DNA of 61,231 bases from an uncultured Prevotellaceae bacterium (GCA_900316355.1 ONCQ01000012.1:1-61231); one strand, 5' to 3'. Shown: positions 9,126-18,369, counted from the stretch's first letter. Translations and numbers: made by a program. The notes: generated by a model not told the origin, from the letters alone.

Positions 9126-10310
9126 ATGAACGAACTACAGCTCAAGTACGGGTGCAACCCGAACCAGAAGCCATCGCGTATCTTCATGGCTGATGGCAGT
9201 GAACTACCTATTGAGGTGCTCAGCGGGCGCCCGGGATATATCAACTTCCTCGATGCGCTGAACGCGTGGCAGCTGGTGCGCGAGTTGAAGGCGGCGACGG
9301 GCCTGCCCGCAGCAGCGTCCTTCAAGCACGTCTCGCCCGCCGGCGCTGCCGTGGGCTTGCCCATGAGCGATACCCTGCGCAAGATTTACTGGGTGGATGA
9401 TGTGCCGTTTGAGCTGTCGCCCATTGCTACGGCTTATGCCCGTGCCCGTGGCGCCGACCGCATGAGTTCCTACGGCGACTTCATTGCGCTGAGCGATACT
9501 TGCGACGAGGCCACGGCACTGCTCATCAAGCGTGAGGTCTCCGATGGTGTCATCGCTCCTGACTATACGCCCGCTGCGCTGCAGATTCTTCAAGAGAAGC
9601 GCAAGGGAACGTATAATGTAATAAAGATAGACACCACTTATCGTCCGGAGGCCATCGAGCGTAAGCAGGTGTTCGGCATCACCTTTGAACAGGGACGCAA
9701 CGAGATCCGCCTCGACGACCCCGCCCTTTTCGAGAATATCCCCACGCAGAATAAGACCTTCCCCGCCGAGGCGCGTCGCGACCTGATGATTGCGCTTATC
9801 ACGCTCAAGTACACGCAGTCCAATTCGGTGTGCTATGTCAAGGATGGTCAGGCTATCGGCATCGGTGCCGGACAGCAGAGCCGCATCCATTGCACACGTC
9901 TGGCCGGTCAGAAGGCTGACATCTGGTGGCTGCGCCAACATCCGAAGGTGATGGCCCTGCCTTTCGTGCCCGGCATCCGCCGTGCTGACCGCGACAATAC
10001 CATTGACATCTATATCTCCGATGACCACGACGATGTGCTGGCCGATGGCGCCTGGCAGCAGTTCTTCACCGAGCGCCCCGAGCCGCTGACGCGTGAGGAG
10101 AAGGCAGCCTGGATATCGCAGAACAAGGGCGTATGTCTGGGCAGTGACGCCTTCTTCCCCTTCGGCGACAATATCGAGCGGGCACGCAAGAGCGGCGTGG
10201 AGTATGTGGCGCAGGCGGGCGGCAGTGTCCGCGATGACCATGTCATTGCTACCTGTGATAAATACGGTATCGCCATGACTTTCACGGGCGTGAGATTGTT
10301 CCACCATTAA
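9126..10310 (+). CDS. Stand-alone AICAR formyltransferase (PurH transformylase domain)
   Basis: 394 residues. The protein carries only the AICAR transformylase part of PurH: no IMP cyclohydrolase (MGS-like) domain precedes it. Conserved family blocks include LKYGCNPNQKPSRIF at the start, the active-site ASFKHVSPAGAA (Lys-His pair) and SNSVCYVKDGQAIGIGAGQQSR. It transfers a formyl group from 10-formyl-THF to AICAR, the penultimate step of purine synthesis. A separate shorter transformylase of this length is known in Bacteroidales beside a normal bifunctional PurH, so it may be a paralogue; the other copy is not in view. It is the first gene outside the conjugative element. Confidence 0.9.
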   Translation: MNELQLKYGCNPNQKPSRIFMADGSELPIEVLSGRPGYINFLDALNAWQLVRELKAATGLPAAASFKHVSPAGAAVGLPMSDTLRKIYWVDDVPFELSPIATAYARARGADRMSSYGDFIALSDTCDEATALLIKREVSDGVIAPDYTPAALQILQEKRKGTYNVIKIDTTYRPEAIERKQVFGITFEQGRNEIRLDDPALFENIPTQNKTFPAEARRDLMIALITLKYTQSNSVCYVKDGQAIGIGAGQQSRIHCTRLAGQKADIWWLRQHPKVMALPFVPGIRRADRDNTIDIYISDDHDDVLADGAWQQFFTERPEPLTREEKAAWISQNKGVCLGSDAFFPFGDNIERARKSGVEYVAQAGGSVRDDHVIATCDKYGIAMTFTGVRLFHH

Positions 10311-10324
10311 TACCTGACTTTCCG

Positions 10325-10534
10325 ATGGAGAACAACAAGTTCGGAGGCGACGATATAGAGAGCGTCATCCTCAATGGTGTCACCTTCAAGAAAGCCAGTG
10401 CGGGGCCCCGGAAACAGGATGAGAAGGTAAAGACGAAGGCCAAGAAGAAGTCTTACATCACCGGCGCCCACGGCAGCGCGTCAGCCAAGAAGAAGGCTGA
10501 CATCCGTCGTGCGCGTGCCAATCGTCATAAATAG
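10325..10534 (+). CDS. Small basic protein of unknown function
   Basis: 69 residues, starting 14 bp after the transformylase stop and so probably in the same transcript. The first 25 residues are acidic to neutral (MENNKFGGDDIESVILNGV); the rest is rich in Lys/Arg and Ala and ends in KKKADIRRARANRHK, suggesting nucleic-acid or ribosome binding. I do not recognise the family. Close spacing and ordinary codon use support it as real. Confidence 0.6.
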   Translation: MENNKFGGDDIESVILNGVTFKKASAGPRKQDEKVKTKAKKKSYITGAHGSASAKKKADIRRARANRHK

Positions 10535-10550
10535 CAGTAAGGCGAGCCCC

Positions 10551-11717
10551 TTATTCGAGGTCGATGATTTCCATGTCATCGAACTCTTCCATGTCATCGA
10601 GGTCGTTGGTGTCATCATCGTCATAGGAGATGTCCAGATCCTCGCCTTCATCCGTGAGCTCAGCCTGCAAATAGGAGAGGTCCTTGTCGCGATGCACAAT
10701 AGCAGCGGCATGGGCCTCTTGCCGTTCTGTGGTGTCGAGTTGCTGCCACAGGATATCCTTGAGCTGGGTGATGTTGAAGCCCGTGACGGCGGAGATGAAG
10801 ATATGCGGCAGGTCGGTGGGCAGGTCGGCGCTGAGCATTTCCATCAGTTCCTCGTCGAGGAGGTCTGCCTTCGTGATGGCCAGCACGCGCTGTTTGTTGA
10901 GGAGGTCGGGGTTGTAGTTAGTGAGCTCGCAGAGGAGGACTTCATAGTCCCGCCGTATGTCATCGGTATCGCCCGGAATCATAAAGAGAAGGAGGGCGTT
11001 GCGCTCGATATGTCGCAGGAAGCGGAGGCCGAGGCCCTTGCCCTCGCTGGCGCCCTCGATGATGCCGGGGATGTCGGCGATGACGAAGGAGCGGTTGTCG
11101 CGGTAGCTCACCACGCCCACCGACGGTTCCAGCGTCGTGAAGGGGTAGCCCGCAATCTTGGGATGTGCCGAGCTGACGGCGTTCACGAGGGTGCTCTTGC
11201 CCGCATTGGGGAATCCCACCAGCCCCACGTCGGCCAGCATCTTCAGTTCCATGATGACGGTGAGCTGCTGCATCGGCTCGCCGGGTTGCGCAAAGCGCGG
11301 TGCCTGGTTCGTGGATGTCGCGAAGTGCTTGTTGCCCATGCCGCCGCGGCCGCCGCGCAGGAGCATCACGACCTGTCCGTCTTCGGTGACGTCGCAGATG
11401 AAGCGCCCTGTCTCGGCATCATAGACCACGGTGCCGCAGGGTACGTCGATATACCTGTCCTGTCCGTCGGCGCCGTGACTGCCATTCTTGCCGCCGGCAC
11501 CGCCGTGGCCTGCAAAGATATGGCGGTCATAGCGCAGGTGCAGCAGTGTCCAGTAGTTGCGGTTGCCGCGCAGATAGACGTGACCGCCGCGCCCGCCGTC
11601 GCCGCCGTCCGGTCCGCCGTTGGGGACATATTTTGCGCGGTGCATGTGCGCTGAGCCGCGTCCGCCTTTGCCGGAGCGACACACTATTTTTACGTAGTCA
11701 ATGAAGTTCGTTTCCAT
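10551..11717 (-). CDS. obg: GTPase Obg (ribosome assembly / stress GTPase)
   Basis: 388 residues. The N-terminal Obg fold is glycine-rich ([28 protein letters not shown], residues 1-160). The GTPase domain carries G1 [10 protein letters not shown]3 DIPG, G4 TKAD and G5 SAVTG. A ~60-residue acidic C-terminal tail ([15 protein letters not shown] and on) replaces the TGS-like domain of some relatives. The family binds the 50S subunit and controls late assembly and growth. It lies downstream of nnr on the same strand, separated by a 7-bp repeat array, and is probably co-transcribed with it. Confidence 0.95.
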   Translation of the reverse strand: METNFIDYVKIVCRSGKGGRGSAHMHRAKYVPNGGPDGGDGGRGGHVYLRGNRNYWTLLHLRYDRHIFAGHGGAGGKNGSHGADGQDRYIDVPCGTVVYDAETGRFICDVTEDGQVVMLLRGGRGGMGNKHFATSTNQAPRFAQPGEPMQQLTVIMELKMLADVGLVGFPNAGKSTLVNAVSSAHPKIAGYPFTTLEPSVGVVSYRDNRSFVIADIPGIIEGASEGKGLGLRFLRHIERNALLLFMIPGDTDDIRRDYEVLLCELTNYNPDLLNKQRVLAITKADLLDEELMEMLSADLPTDLPHIFISAVTGFNITQLKDILWQQLDTTERQEAHAAAIVHRDKDLSYLQAELTDEGEDLDISYDDDDTNDLDDMEEFDDMEIIDLE

Positions 11718-11741
11718 ATTTAGGGGGCTTATGGGCTTATG

Positions 11742-11783
11742 GGTTCAAGTTTCAGGTTTCAAGTTTCAGGTTTCAAGGTTAAG
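11742..11783 (+). repeat. Heptanucleotide array (GTTTCAR)n between nnr and obg
   Basis: Six consecutive 7-bp units: GGTTCAA, GTTTCAG, GTTTCAA, GTTTCAG, GTTTCAA, GGTTAAG. The last unit contains, on the minus strand, the TAA stop codon of nnr. Confidence 0.85.
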
Positions 11784-13296
11784 GAGTTTTGAGTTGCTTG
11801 AAGGCCGCAGGGAGATGATTGATGATATCGCTGGCTATCAGAGCTTCTTCGCTGAGGGCTGCAGCGGCGAGGTCGCCGGCAAGGCCGTGGAGATAGACAC
11901 CGAGCTGTGCGGCCTCTGCCGGGAGGCAGCCCTGTGCGAGCAGGCTGGTGATGATACCTGTGAGCACGTCGCCACTGCCGGCTGTGGCCATGCCCGCGTT
12001 ACCTGTGGTGTTGAAGCGTATTCCTCCTGTGGGTGTGCAGATCTGCGTGTAATGTCCCTTCACGATGAGGAAGACGCGGAAGTTGATGGCGAAGTTGCGG
12101 GCGCGCGTCAGGCGTTCGTAGGAGTTGGTGCAGTGTCCCACGAGTCGGTCGAGCTCTCCGGGGTGGGGGGTGAGGATGCTGTCTGCCGGCACCTCGCGCA
12201 GCCATTCGGGATTCTCGGCAAGGATGTTGATGGCATCGGCATCGATGACCATAGGGCAGGCTTGCTGGCGCAGGTAGCTGTGGAGCGCTGCGGCGGTGTA
12301 GCGGTCGGTGCCGATACCGGGGCCGATGCCTAAGGCCTGGTAGTTGGCGGCATCTAAGGATGTCGTGATGATGGACTCATCGACATCGGTCTGCACGATA
12401 GCCTCCGGCACTGCCGTCTGCATGATGTTGAGGGCAGCCCGCGGCAGTTGTACCGTGACCTTCCCCGCACCCGTGCGTAAGGCGGCGCGTGTGCTGAGGA
12501 TGGCGGCGCCCGTCATCCCTTCGTGCCCCGCCACGAGGAGTGCATGGCCCATCGAGCCCTTGTGTGCGAAGGGCGACCGCCGGCGCAGCAGTGCCCGCGC
12601 TTCAGGCTCCTCCGTCATCCAAAGATGGCTCTTGATGCTTTCCAGTCCTTTCTGGCTCAGGCCGATGTCCAATAGCTGTACATCGCCTACGAAGCGGTGG
12701 TTCTCGGGGAAGAGGAAAGCCAGCTTGGGGACCTGGATGGACAGCGTCCTGCTGGCACGAATGATGAAGGAGGTGTCGTTGTAGGTGTTATCCTCGCACA
12801 TCAGCCCCGAGGGCACGTCAATGCTCACGATGGTGGCGTTGCTCTGGTTGATGCGCTTGGTGACCAGTGCGAAGCCGCCGCTGAGGGGCTTGCTGAGGCC
12901 GGTGCCGAAAAGGGCGTCGATGACGAGGTCGTCGGGGTGCAGGTCGGGGAAGGTCAGCTCGCTGGTGACCTCGATGAGGGCGTCTTCGTTGAGTTCGCGA
13001 AGGCGGTCGCGGTTGGTGGCGCAGTCTGGGTTGATATGACCTGTGACGTTGAAGAGGTAGGCTGTGACATTGCGCTCGGCCTGCAAGAGCATGCGGGCTA
13101 CAGCCAGACCATCTCCGCCGTTGCCGCCCGGTCCGCAGAAGATGATGATGCGCTGCTGCTCATCGGTGCATGTGCGCAGGATTTCATCTGCGATGGCACG
13201 ACTGGCGCGTTCCATCAGGTCGATGGATGCGATGGGCTCATGCTCAATGGTGTAAAGGTCCAATTCGCGGAACTGGCCACCCGTGAGAATCTTCAT
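11779..13296 (-). CDS. nnr: Bifunctional NAD(P)H-hydrate epimerase / ADP-dependent dehydratase
   Basis: 505 residues. The N-terminal YjeF_N epimerase domain (about 1-215) has FCGPGGNGGDGLAVARML. The C-terminal carbohydrate-kinase-like domain (about 225-500) has HKGSMGHALLVAGH, LTPHPGE and the catalytic loop GMATAGSGDVLTGII. Together they repair damaged NAD(P)HX. This length is normal for the fused bacterial form. It is divergent from hpt, with its own -7 box, and upstream of obg. Its stop codon lies in a heptanucleotide repeat unit. Confidence 0.95.
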   Translation of the reverse strand: MKILTGGQFRELDLYTIEHEPIASIDLMERASRAIADEILRTCTDEQQRIIIFCGPGGNGGDGLAVARMLLQAERNVTAYLFNVTGHINPDCATNRDRLRELNEDALIEVTSELTFPDLHPDDLVIDALFGTGLSKPLSGGFALVTKRINQSNATIVSIDVPSGLMCEDNTYNDTSFIIRASRTLSIQVPKLAFLFPENHRFVGDVQLLDIGLSQKGLESIKSHLWMTEEPEARALLRRRSPFAHKGSMGHALLVAGHEGMTGAAILSTRAALRTGAGKVTVQLPRAALNIMQTAVPEAIVQTDVDESIITTSLDAANYQALGIGPGIGTDRYTAAALHSYLRQQACPMVIDADAINILAENPEWLREVPADSILTPHPGELDRLVGHCTNSYERLTRARNFAINFRVFLIVKGHYTQICTPTGGIRFNTTGNAGMATAGSGDVLTGIITSLLAQGCLPAEAAQLGVYLHGLAGDLAAAALSEEALIASDIINHLPAAFKQLKTP

Positions 13297-13323
13297 TTGA
13301 GGACTTTTTTTCTAATTTTGCCG

Positions 13324-13331
13324 CAAAAATA
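13324..13331 (-). promoter_or_regulatory. -7 box (TATTTTTG) of nnr
   Basis: On the minus strand TATTTTTG fits TAnnTTTG, 28 bp before the nnr ATG. It is one of a divergent pair with the hpt promoter, 34 bp away. Confidence 0.65.
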
Positions 13332-13364
13332 CGGAAAGGAATATGAAAAACAAAATAATTTATA

Positions 13365-13372
13365 TACTTTTG
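13365..13372 (+). promoter_or_regulatory. -7 box (TACTTTTG) of hpt-adk
   Basis: A perfect TAnnTTTG match 41 bp before the hpt start, divergent to the nnr promoter. Confidence 0.65.
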
Positions 13373-13412
13373 CGGTCGAAAAGGTGAATCTCAACAAAAA
13401 TTATCATCTGAC

Positions 13413-13952
13413 ATGAAGGAACTGCAAGTGAAAGACAAGACCTTTGCCATCTCTATCCCCGAGGCAAAGATTCAGGAACAAGTGCGGCGCGTGGCTGCTG
13501 AAATCAATCGCGACTATGCCGGTCAGGAACCGCTGTTCCTGCCTGTGCTGAACGGCGCTTTCATGTTTGCTGCCGACCTGCTGCGCGAGGTGACGCTGCC
13601 CTGCGAAATCAGCTTCATCAAGCTGGCCAGTTATCAGGGCACACAATCGACGGGCGAGATTCGTGAGGTGATAGGTCTGACTAAGGACATCACCGGGCGC
13701 CACGTCGTCATTGTCGAGGATATCATTGACTCTGGTCTCACGATGGCTCACATGATTGATACACTGAAGCAGCAGAACCCTGCCAGTGTCGCTGTGTGCT
13801 CGTGTCTGGTGAAGCCTGATGCGCTGAAAGTGCAGGTGCCCATCAACTACTGTTGCATGGAGATTCCCAATGATTTCATTGTGGGCTACGGCCTCGACTA
13901 CGATGGCTTCGGGCGCAATACGCGCGATATCTACACGCTCATTAAACATTAA
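13413..13952 (+). CDS. hpt: Hypoxanthine phosphoribosyltransferase
   Basis: 179 residues. The PRPP-binding motif is VVIVEDIIDSGLTM, with upstream LPVLNGAFMFAADL and downstream FIVGYGLDYDGFGRN, all diagnostic for bacterial HPRT. It salvages hypoxanthine/guanine with PRPP. adk follows 25 bp later in the same direction, and the pair beside obg is a familiar Bacteroidales arrangement. Confidence 0.95.
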   Translation: MKELQVKDKTFAISIPEAKIQEQVRRVAAEINRDYAGQEPLFLPVLNGAFMFAADLLREVTLPCEISFIKLASYQGTQSTGEIREVIGLTKDITGRHVVIVEDIIDSGLTMAHMIDTLKQQNPASVAVCSCLVKPDALKVQVPINYCCMEIPNDFIVGYGLDYDGFGRNTRDIYTLIKH

Positions 13953-13977
13953 GAAACTATAATCACAAACGTATAAA

Positions 13978-14577
13978 ATGAAGAATATCATCATCTTTGG
14001 TGCGCCTGGCTCAGGTAAGGGCACTTACAGCGAAGAAATCAAGAACCGCTATGGCATGGGCCATATCTCTACTGGCGATGTGTTGCGCGCTGCCATCAAG
14101 AACGGCACGGAGCTGGGTAAGATTGCTCAAGGGTATATCGACAATGGTCAGCTGATTCCCGACCAGCTGATGATCGACATCCTGGCCAAGCAATACGATT
14201 CCATTGCTGTCTCCGGCAAGGGCGTGATCTTCGACGGCTTCCCCCGTACCATCGCTCAGGCTGATGCCCTGAAGCAGATGCTGGCGGAGCGCGGACATCA
14301 GCTCGGCATGATGATAGAGCTCATCGTCAGTGAGGATGTCCTCATGGAGCGCCTCTTGCGCCGTGCACAGCTGGAGGGCCGTGCCGATGACAACGAGGAG
14401 ACCATCCGCAAGCGCTTTGCTGTTTATCACAGCCAGACAGAGCCGCTCTCCAAGTGGTTTGCCGCTGAAGGCATTCGCCATACCTTTGACTGGTCTGTAT
14501 GCAAGACCAAGGAGGGCATGCTCGAAGCCATCTTCAAGGAGATTGAGAAGGAGAATGGATTAGGGAGGATGGTTTAA
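13978..14577 (+). CDS. adk: Adenylate kinase
   Basis: 199 residues. P-loop GAPGSGKGT at 8-16, AMP-binding HISTGDVLR and FDGFPRT, and a short LID (EGRADDNEETIRKRF) without zinc cysteines. It interconverts ATP+AMP and 2 ADP. The last codon and stop (GTT TAA) are part of the first unit of a heptanucleotide array that fills the gap to the next gene, so the final residues may have been shaped by the repeat. Confidence 0.95.
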   Translation: MKNIIIFGAPGSGKGTYSEEIKNRYGMGHISTGDVLRAAIKNGTELGKIAQGYIDNGQLIPDQLMIDILAKQYDSIAVSGKGVIFDGFPRTIAQADALKQMLAERGHQLGMMIELIVSEDVLMERLLRRAQLEGRADDNEETIRKRFAVYHSQTEPLSKWFAAEGIRHTFDWSVCKTKEGMLEAIFKEIEKENGLGRMV

Positions 14578-14617
14578 GGTTTAAGGTTGATAGTTTAAGG
14601 TTTATAGTTTTAAGGTT
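14572..14617 (+). repeat. Heptanucleotide array (GTTTAAG)n filling the adk-DUF4831 gap
   Basis: Units GTTTAAG, GTTTAAG, GTTGATA, GTTTAAG, GTTTATA, then GTTTTAAG (8 bp) and GTT immediately before the next ATG. The adk stop TAA lies in the first unit, so the array spans the whole distance from stop to start. Confidence 0.85.
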
Positions 14618-15697
14618 ATGAAGCGTCTATTCCTTATTATTGTTTGTTTGTCATTCCTCCTTTCTCCGTCTGCCGTAGCTCAGACCGAGATAGAGCGTTT
14701 CCGCCCCGGCGTGACGGTGGAGGGTGTGAACTATTTCCTGCCTAAGACTGTCTTCGAGGTGGTGCTGACGGCAGAGAAAGCCGTGACGAAGCCCGGTGAG
14801 TTTGCGGCCTATGCCGACCGCTATCTGCGCCTGAAGGATGTGCCCACGGTGGAATCTACCACGTGGACGCTGAAGGCGGTGTCGCTGATGCCCTATGGCG
14901 TTCCCGACTCCACGAAAGCCTATTCCATCAAGTTGAGGGCCAAGACCTCAGCCCCCCTCGTCAGCCTCACCGACGATGGTCTGCTACTGGCTGTCAACAC
15001 AGACGTCTCTCCTGATCCAGACCCCGAGTTGCCGCAGCGCGTGCCTGCTCCTAAGGCACTCAACGGTCGCGACTTCATGACGCACGATATCCTGGCGGCA
15101 GGTAGTACGTCCAAGATGGCACAGCTCACGGCCGAGGAGATCTATGATATCCGCGACAGCCGTAACGCCTTAGTGCGTGGTGATGCCGATAATATGCCTA
15201 AGGACGGTGCGCAGCTGAAACTGATGCTTGACAACATTGACAAGCAGAGTGCCGCATTGGAGTCGCTCTTCAAGGGGCAGATGCTCACCAGCACCGAGGT
15301 GTTGAGCTTCGACTACGAGCCTTCGGCGAATCCCGAGGAGGGTGCCGAGCGCCATCTCCTGTGCCGCTTCTCGCGTAAGATGGGCTTGGTGGCCACCGAC
15401 GACCTCAGCGGTGAGCCCATCTGGATTACTGTCAAGCCGCAGGGCAGTCTGCCTGCTGCGATGGCTGATGCCGAAGCTGCCAAGCGTAAGGCGAAGCTGG
15501 AACAGGGCTTGTATGTCAATCAGCCACGTCGTGCCCAGGTGACCATCTTCACCGCCACACAGACCTTGCTCACTGCTGAGTTCCCCATCGCACAATTGGG
15601 AACTGTAGAGGTGCTCTCCGATGCTCTCTTCAACAAGAAGCTGGAGACAAAAGTGACGCTGCACCAGCACACGGGCAGCGTCAAGCAAGTGGAATAG
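14618..15697 (+). CDS. DUF4831 family secreted protein
   Basis: 359 residues with a signal peptide (MKRLFLIIVCLSFLLSPSAVAQ). The body starts with an ERFRPGVTVEGVNYFLPKT block followed by paired beta-rich halves, as in the Bacteroidales DUF4831 family. The function is unknown; the protein is probably periplasmic or attached to the outer membrane. It follows hpt-adk in the same direction, and a C/G-rich palindrome lies just after its stop. Confidence 0.8.
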   Translation: MKRLFLIIVCLSFLLSPSAVAQTEIERFRPGVTVEGVNYFLPKTVFEVVLTAEKAVTKPGEFAAYADRYLRLKDVPTVESTTWTLKAVSLMPYGVPDSTKAYSIKLRAKTSAPLVSLTDDGLLLAVNTDVSPDPDPELPQRVPAPKALNGRDFMTHDILAAGSTSKMAQLTAEEIYDIRDSRNALVRGDADNMPKDGAQLKLMLDNIDKQSAALESLFKGQMLTSTEVLSFDYEPSANPEEGAERHLLCRFSRKMGLVATDDLSGEPIWITVKPQGSLPAAMADAEAAKRKAKLEQGLYVNQPRRAQVTIFTATQTLLTAEFPIAQLGTVEVLSDALFNKKLETKVTLHQHTGSVKQVE

Positions 15698-15750
15698 GCC
15701 CCCTTCCCCGCTCCCCCCAAGGGGGGAGGGCCTCGCAAGGCGAGGGCTTA
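15698..15750. repeat. C/G-rich palindromic element between convergent genes
   Basis: It contains the hairpin CTCCCCCC-aa-GGGGGGAG (15711-15728) followed by CCTCGC-aagg-CGAGG. It lies between the DUF4831 stop and the convergent GH2 stop and probably also serves as a terminator for both. It is the same family as the copies at 16.3, 23.2, 23.3 and 52.7 kb. Confidence 0.75.
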
Positions 15751-15755
15751 AGTTT

Positions 15756-18332
15756 TTACAATTGCGCGACACACGGCAGGGTAATCGATTGTACGATTCC
15801 GCGCTGTGTGTCGCGTACTTTTAGTGTGACTTGTCCCTGCTGTCCGTTGCTGCGTACGAGCACCACGAGCTGTCCGTTGAACAGCTTCATCGTGGGTTGC
15901 GTGAACGGCTCTAAGCTGGTGGCATCACCGTTGCAGACGGCTTGGAACGTGCCGGCACCCGATACCTCAAACGTCAGCTGGTCAGCAGCCTCTGGGATGA
16001 GCGTGCCGTGGGCGTCGGTGAGGGAGACTGTGATGAACGCCATGTCCTCTCCGTCGGCCTTCAGCGAGCCGTCCGCCTGCGTCCATGCCTCCAGCAGCAG
16101 TTTCTTGGGCTTGCCTGCCGTCCTCACGACCTTCTCGCCGGCGCGGTGGCCGTCGGCGTCATACACCACCACGCGCAGCTCGCCCGGCTCAAACCTCACG
16201 TCGTTCCATCTCAGCCTATAGCGGTCAAGACGTGAAACCTCTACAGACCCCTCTAAATCTCCCCGTGAGGGGAGACTTTCTTGTCCTCGAGACTTCTCTG
16301 AAGACTGCTCTGCGCCAGCCTCTCCCCTCCCTAACGGGAGGGGTCGGGGGTGGGTCCTTTTCCCCTGGCTCTTTCCATTCACGAACAGCTCGGCTGTGGG
16401 GTAGTCGGTGTAGCAATAGACGGGTGTGACCTCACCGATGCGCTCCTTGCCCCATGTCCAATGGGGTAGGAGGTGGATGGTGTGCTCCTGTGTGTTCCAA
16501 TGCGAGCGATAGAGGAAGTAGCGGTCCTTGGGCAGACCTGCCAGGTCGCAGATGCCGAAGTAGCTGCTGCGCGAGGGCCAGTATTCATCGTAGGGCGTGG
16601 GCTCGCCTAGGTAGTCGAAGCCCGTCCACACGAACTCACCGATGACCCATGGATTGTCGTCCTGCCAGCGCCAGTCGTCGTCGGGCAGGTTGCTCCACGA
16701 GCACCATTCCACGTCGTAGCCCGAGCACTGGCCGTCGGGGTGTTGTCCTCTGTCAGTGGGGGTGACGGGGAAGTAGTAGCAACCGCGCGAACTGACGGTG
16801 GAGGCCGTCTCGCTGCCGAGCAGGAAGCCGTGCGTCAGGGTCTCGTAAGCCTTCTGGTATTTGTTCAGACGGTAGTTGAGGCCCGGCACATCCATGGCCT
16901 GCATGAAGCCGCTGCTGAGGGCGTTGTCCACGCGGTCGCAGCCCTGTGTGACGGGGCGTGTGGGGTCGAGCGCGTGGCAGAGGCCCTGCAGGCGAATGGC
17001 TATCTGGCGCCCTTCCTCGCTCCACTGCTCGGGAATCTCGTTGCCGATACTCCACATTACGATAGAGGGGTGATTGCGGTTCGCCAACACCAGGTTGGTG
17101 ATGTCCTTGTCTGCCCACTCGCGGAAGAAGCGGGCGTAGCCGTTCTTGCACTTGGGATAGAGCCACATGTCGAACGACTCGGCCATCACCATCATTCCTA
17201 ATGAGTCGCAGATCTCCATCTGCCACTGCGAGGGCATATTATGCGCTGTGCGGATGGCATCGCAGCCCATCGCCTTCATGATTTTGATTTGTCGGATGAG
17301 GGCCGCTTTGTTCACGGCAGCCCCCAACGGGCCGAGGTCGTGGTGCAGGCAGACGCCCTTCAGCTTGCGCGTCTGACCGTTAAGCTGGAAGCCGTGTTCG
17401 CGCGTGACGCGCACCGTGCGCAGACCCGTCTTGATGGTCTTGCTGTCCAGCTGTTCGTACTTCTGCCCGTCATAGACCTCCTTGGGTCCGTTCCAGTCCA
17501 CGCGGTTTACCTCGGCCGTGACGCTATATAAATAAGGTGTCTCCGGCGACCAGAGCTTGGGATTCTTGAAATAGAAACTCGTATGGAACGAACCGTCGGC
17601 TGCCAACTTCAAATCATCGCTGTTGATGGTCTCGCCGTCGGGTGTCGTCATGGTCACGTTGGCCATTGTCACCACATTGGGCTCTGTCTTCGGTGGCACA
17701 TTCAAGACCTTGCCATCTACCTCGACCGTCAGCACGCCGTTCTTCTTCGTGTCCGTGGCGCGTACCACGAGGCTCCAGTCGTCAAGGTGTGTCTTGTCGG
17801 TGGTGATGAGCGTCACAGGGCGGAAGATGCCGGCACCCGGGTACCAGCGCGAGCTCTCCTCCATATTCTTCAGATGCACCTCTAACAGGTTCTCGCCCGG
17901 ATGGATAAAGGGCGTGATATCTACGCGGAACGTGTTGTAGCCGTAGGCCCAGTAGCCCGCTTTCTGACCGTTGACGCTGACCGTGGGCTGTGCCATGGCA
18001 CCGTCGAAGAGCAGCTCTGCGTGACCGTTGAAGCCCTCGGGAATGGTGAGCGAACGCTTGTAGTGGCCCTCTCCAATCCACGGCAGCGCGCCCGAGCGTC
18101 CGCTCTTCTCAGTGGCTTCCTTCTCGCCGTTCTGCACGATGGCCACGCGCTGCAGGTCCCATTTCTTGTCGAAGGGGCCTGCGATGGCCCAGTCGTGCGG
18201 CACGCGCACCGCAGCCCAGTGCGCGCCGTCGTGGGAAAATTGCCAACCGTCGCTGAGTGTGATTTCACGGCGCGGTTGCGCCGTGCAGAGGGTGGCTAAG
18301 CAGAGAGCCACCGAGAGTAAGGTCGTACGCAT
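15756..18332 (-). CDS. GH2 family beta-galactosidase-like glycosidase, secreted
   Basis: 858 residues with signal peptide MRTTLLSVALCLATLCTAQ. Domains: sugar-binding jelly roll (about 20-190), Ig-like (190-330), and TIM barrel (330-610) with acid/base Glu near 430 in SIVMWSIGNE and nucleophile Glu near 565 in WVIGEFVWTGFDYLGEPTPY; then DUF4982-like and C-terminal Ig-like domains. It hydrolyses beta-galactosides or related substrates; exact specificity cannot be read. About residues 652-693 (PRPLPLGRGEAG...SLPSRGDLEG) look foreign: they are encoded by two C/G-rich palindromes (16258-16275 and 16324-16343) inserted in frame between FVNGKSQGKR and LDRYRLRWNDV, which are contiguous in the usual family layout. 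Confidence 0.9.
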   Translation of the reverse strand: MRTTLLSVALCLATLCTAQPRREITLSDGWQFSHDGAHWAAVRVPHDWAIAGPFDKKWDLQRVAIVQNGEKEATEKSGRSGALPWIGEGHYKRSLTIPEGFNGHAELLFDGAMAQPTVSVNGQKAGYWAYGYNTFRVDITPFIHPGENLLEVHLKNMEESSRWYPGAGIFRPVTLITTDKTHLDDWSLVVRATDTKKNGVLTVEVDGKVLNVPPKTEPNVVTMANVTMTTPDGETINSDDLKLAADGSFHTSFYFKNPKLWSPETPYLYSVTAEVNRVDWNGPKEVYDGQKYEQLDSKTIKTGLRTVRVTREHGFQLNGQTRKLKGVCLHHDLGPLGAAVNKAALIRQIKIMKAMGCDAIRTAHNMPSQWQMEICDSLGMMVMAESFDMWLYPKCKNGYARFFREWADKDITNLVLANRNHPSIVMWSIGNEIPEQWSEEGRQIAIRLQGLCHALDPTRPVTQGCDRVDNALSSGFMQAMDVPGLNYRLNKYQKAYETLTHGFLLGSETASTVSSRGCYYFPVTPTDRGQHPDGQCSGYDVEWCSWSNLPDDDWRWQDDNPWVIGEFVWTGFDYLGEPTPYDEYWPSRSSYFGICDLAGLPKDRYFLYRSHWNTQEHTIHLLPHWTWGKERIGEVTPVYCYTDYPTAELFVNGKSQGKRTHPRPLPLGRGEAGAEQSSEKSRGQESLPSRGDLEGSVEVSRLDRYRLRWNDVRFEPGELRVVVYDADGHRAGEKVVRTAGKPKKLLLEAWTQADGSLKADGEDMAFITVSLTDAHGTLIPEAADQLTFEVSGAGTFQAVCNGDATSLEPFTQPTMKLFNGQLVVLVRSNGQQGQVTLKVRDTQRGIVQSITLPCVAQL
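16233..16360. repeat. Two C/G-rich palindromes inserted in frame in the GH2 gene
   Basis: Cores TCTCCCC-gtga-GGGGAGA (16258-16275) and CCCCTCCC-taac-GGGAGGGG (16324-16343), the second followed by a GGGGGTGGGTCC arm. The arm and core of the second copy match the element in etfA (23194-23229) in reverse complement. The translated insert is low complexity (Pro, Gly, Arg, Glu, Ser). Confidence 0.8.
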
Positions 18333-18361
18333 ATCTGTTATCTTGGTTATTTATTTTGCGG

Positions 18362-18369
18362 CAAAGATA
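18362..18369 (-). promoter_or_regulatory. -7 box (TATCTTTG) of the GH2 gene
   Basis: A minus-strand TAnnTTTG match 30 bp before the GH2 start codon. Confidence 0.55.
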
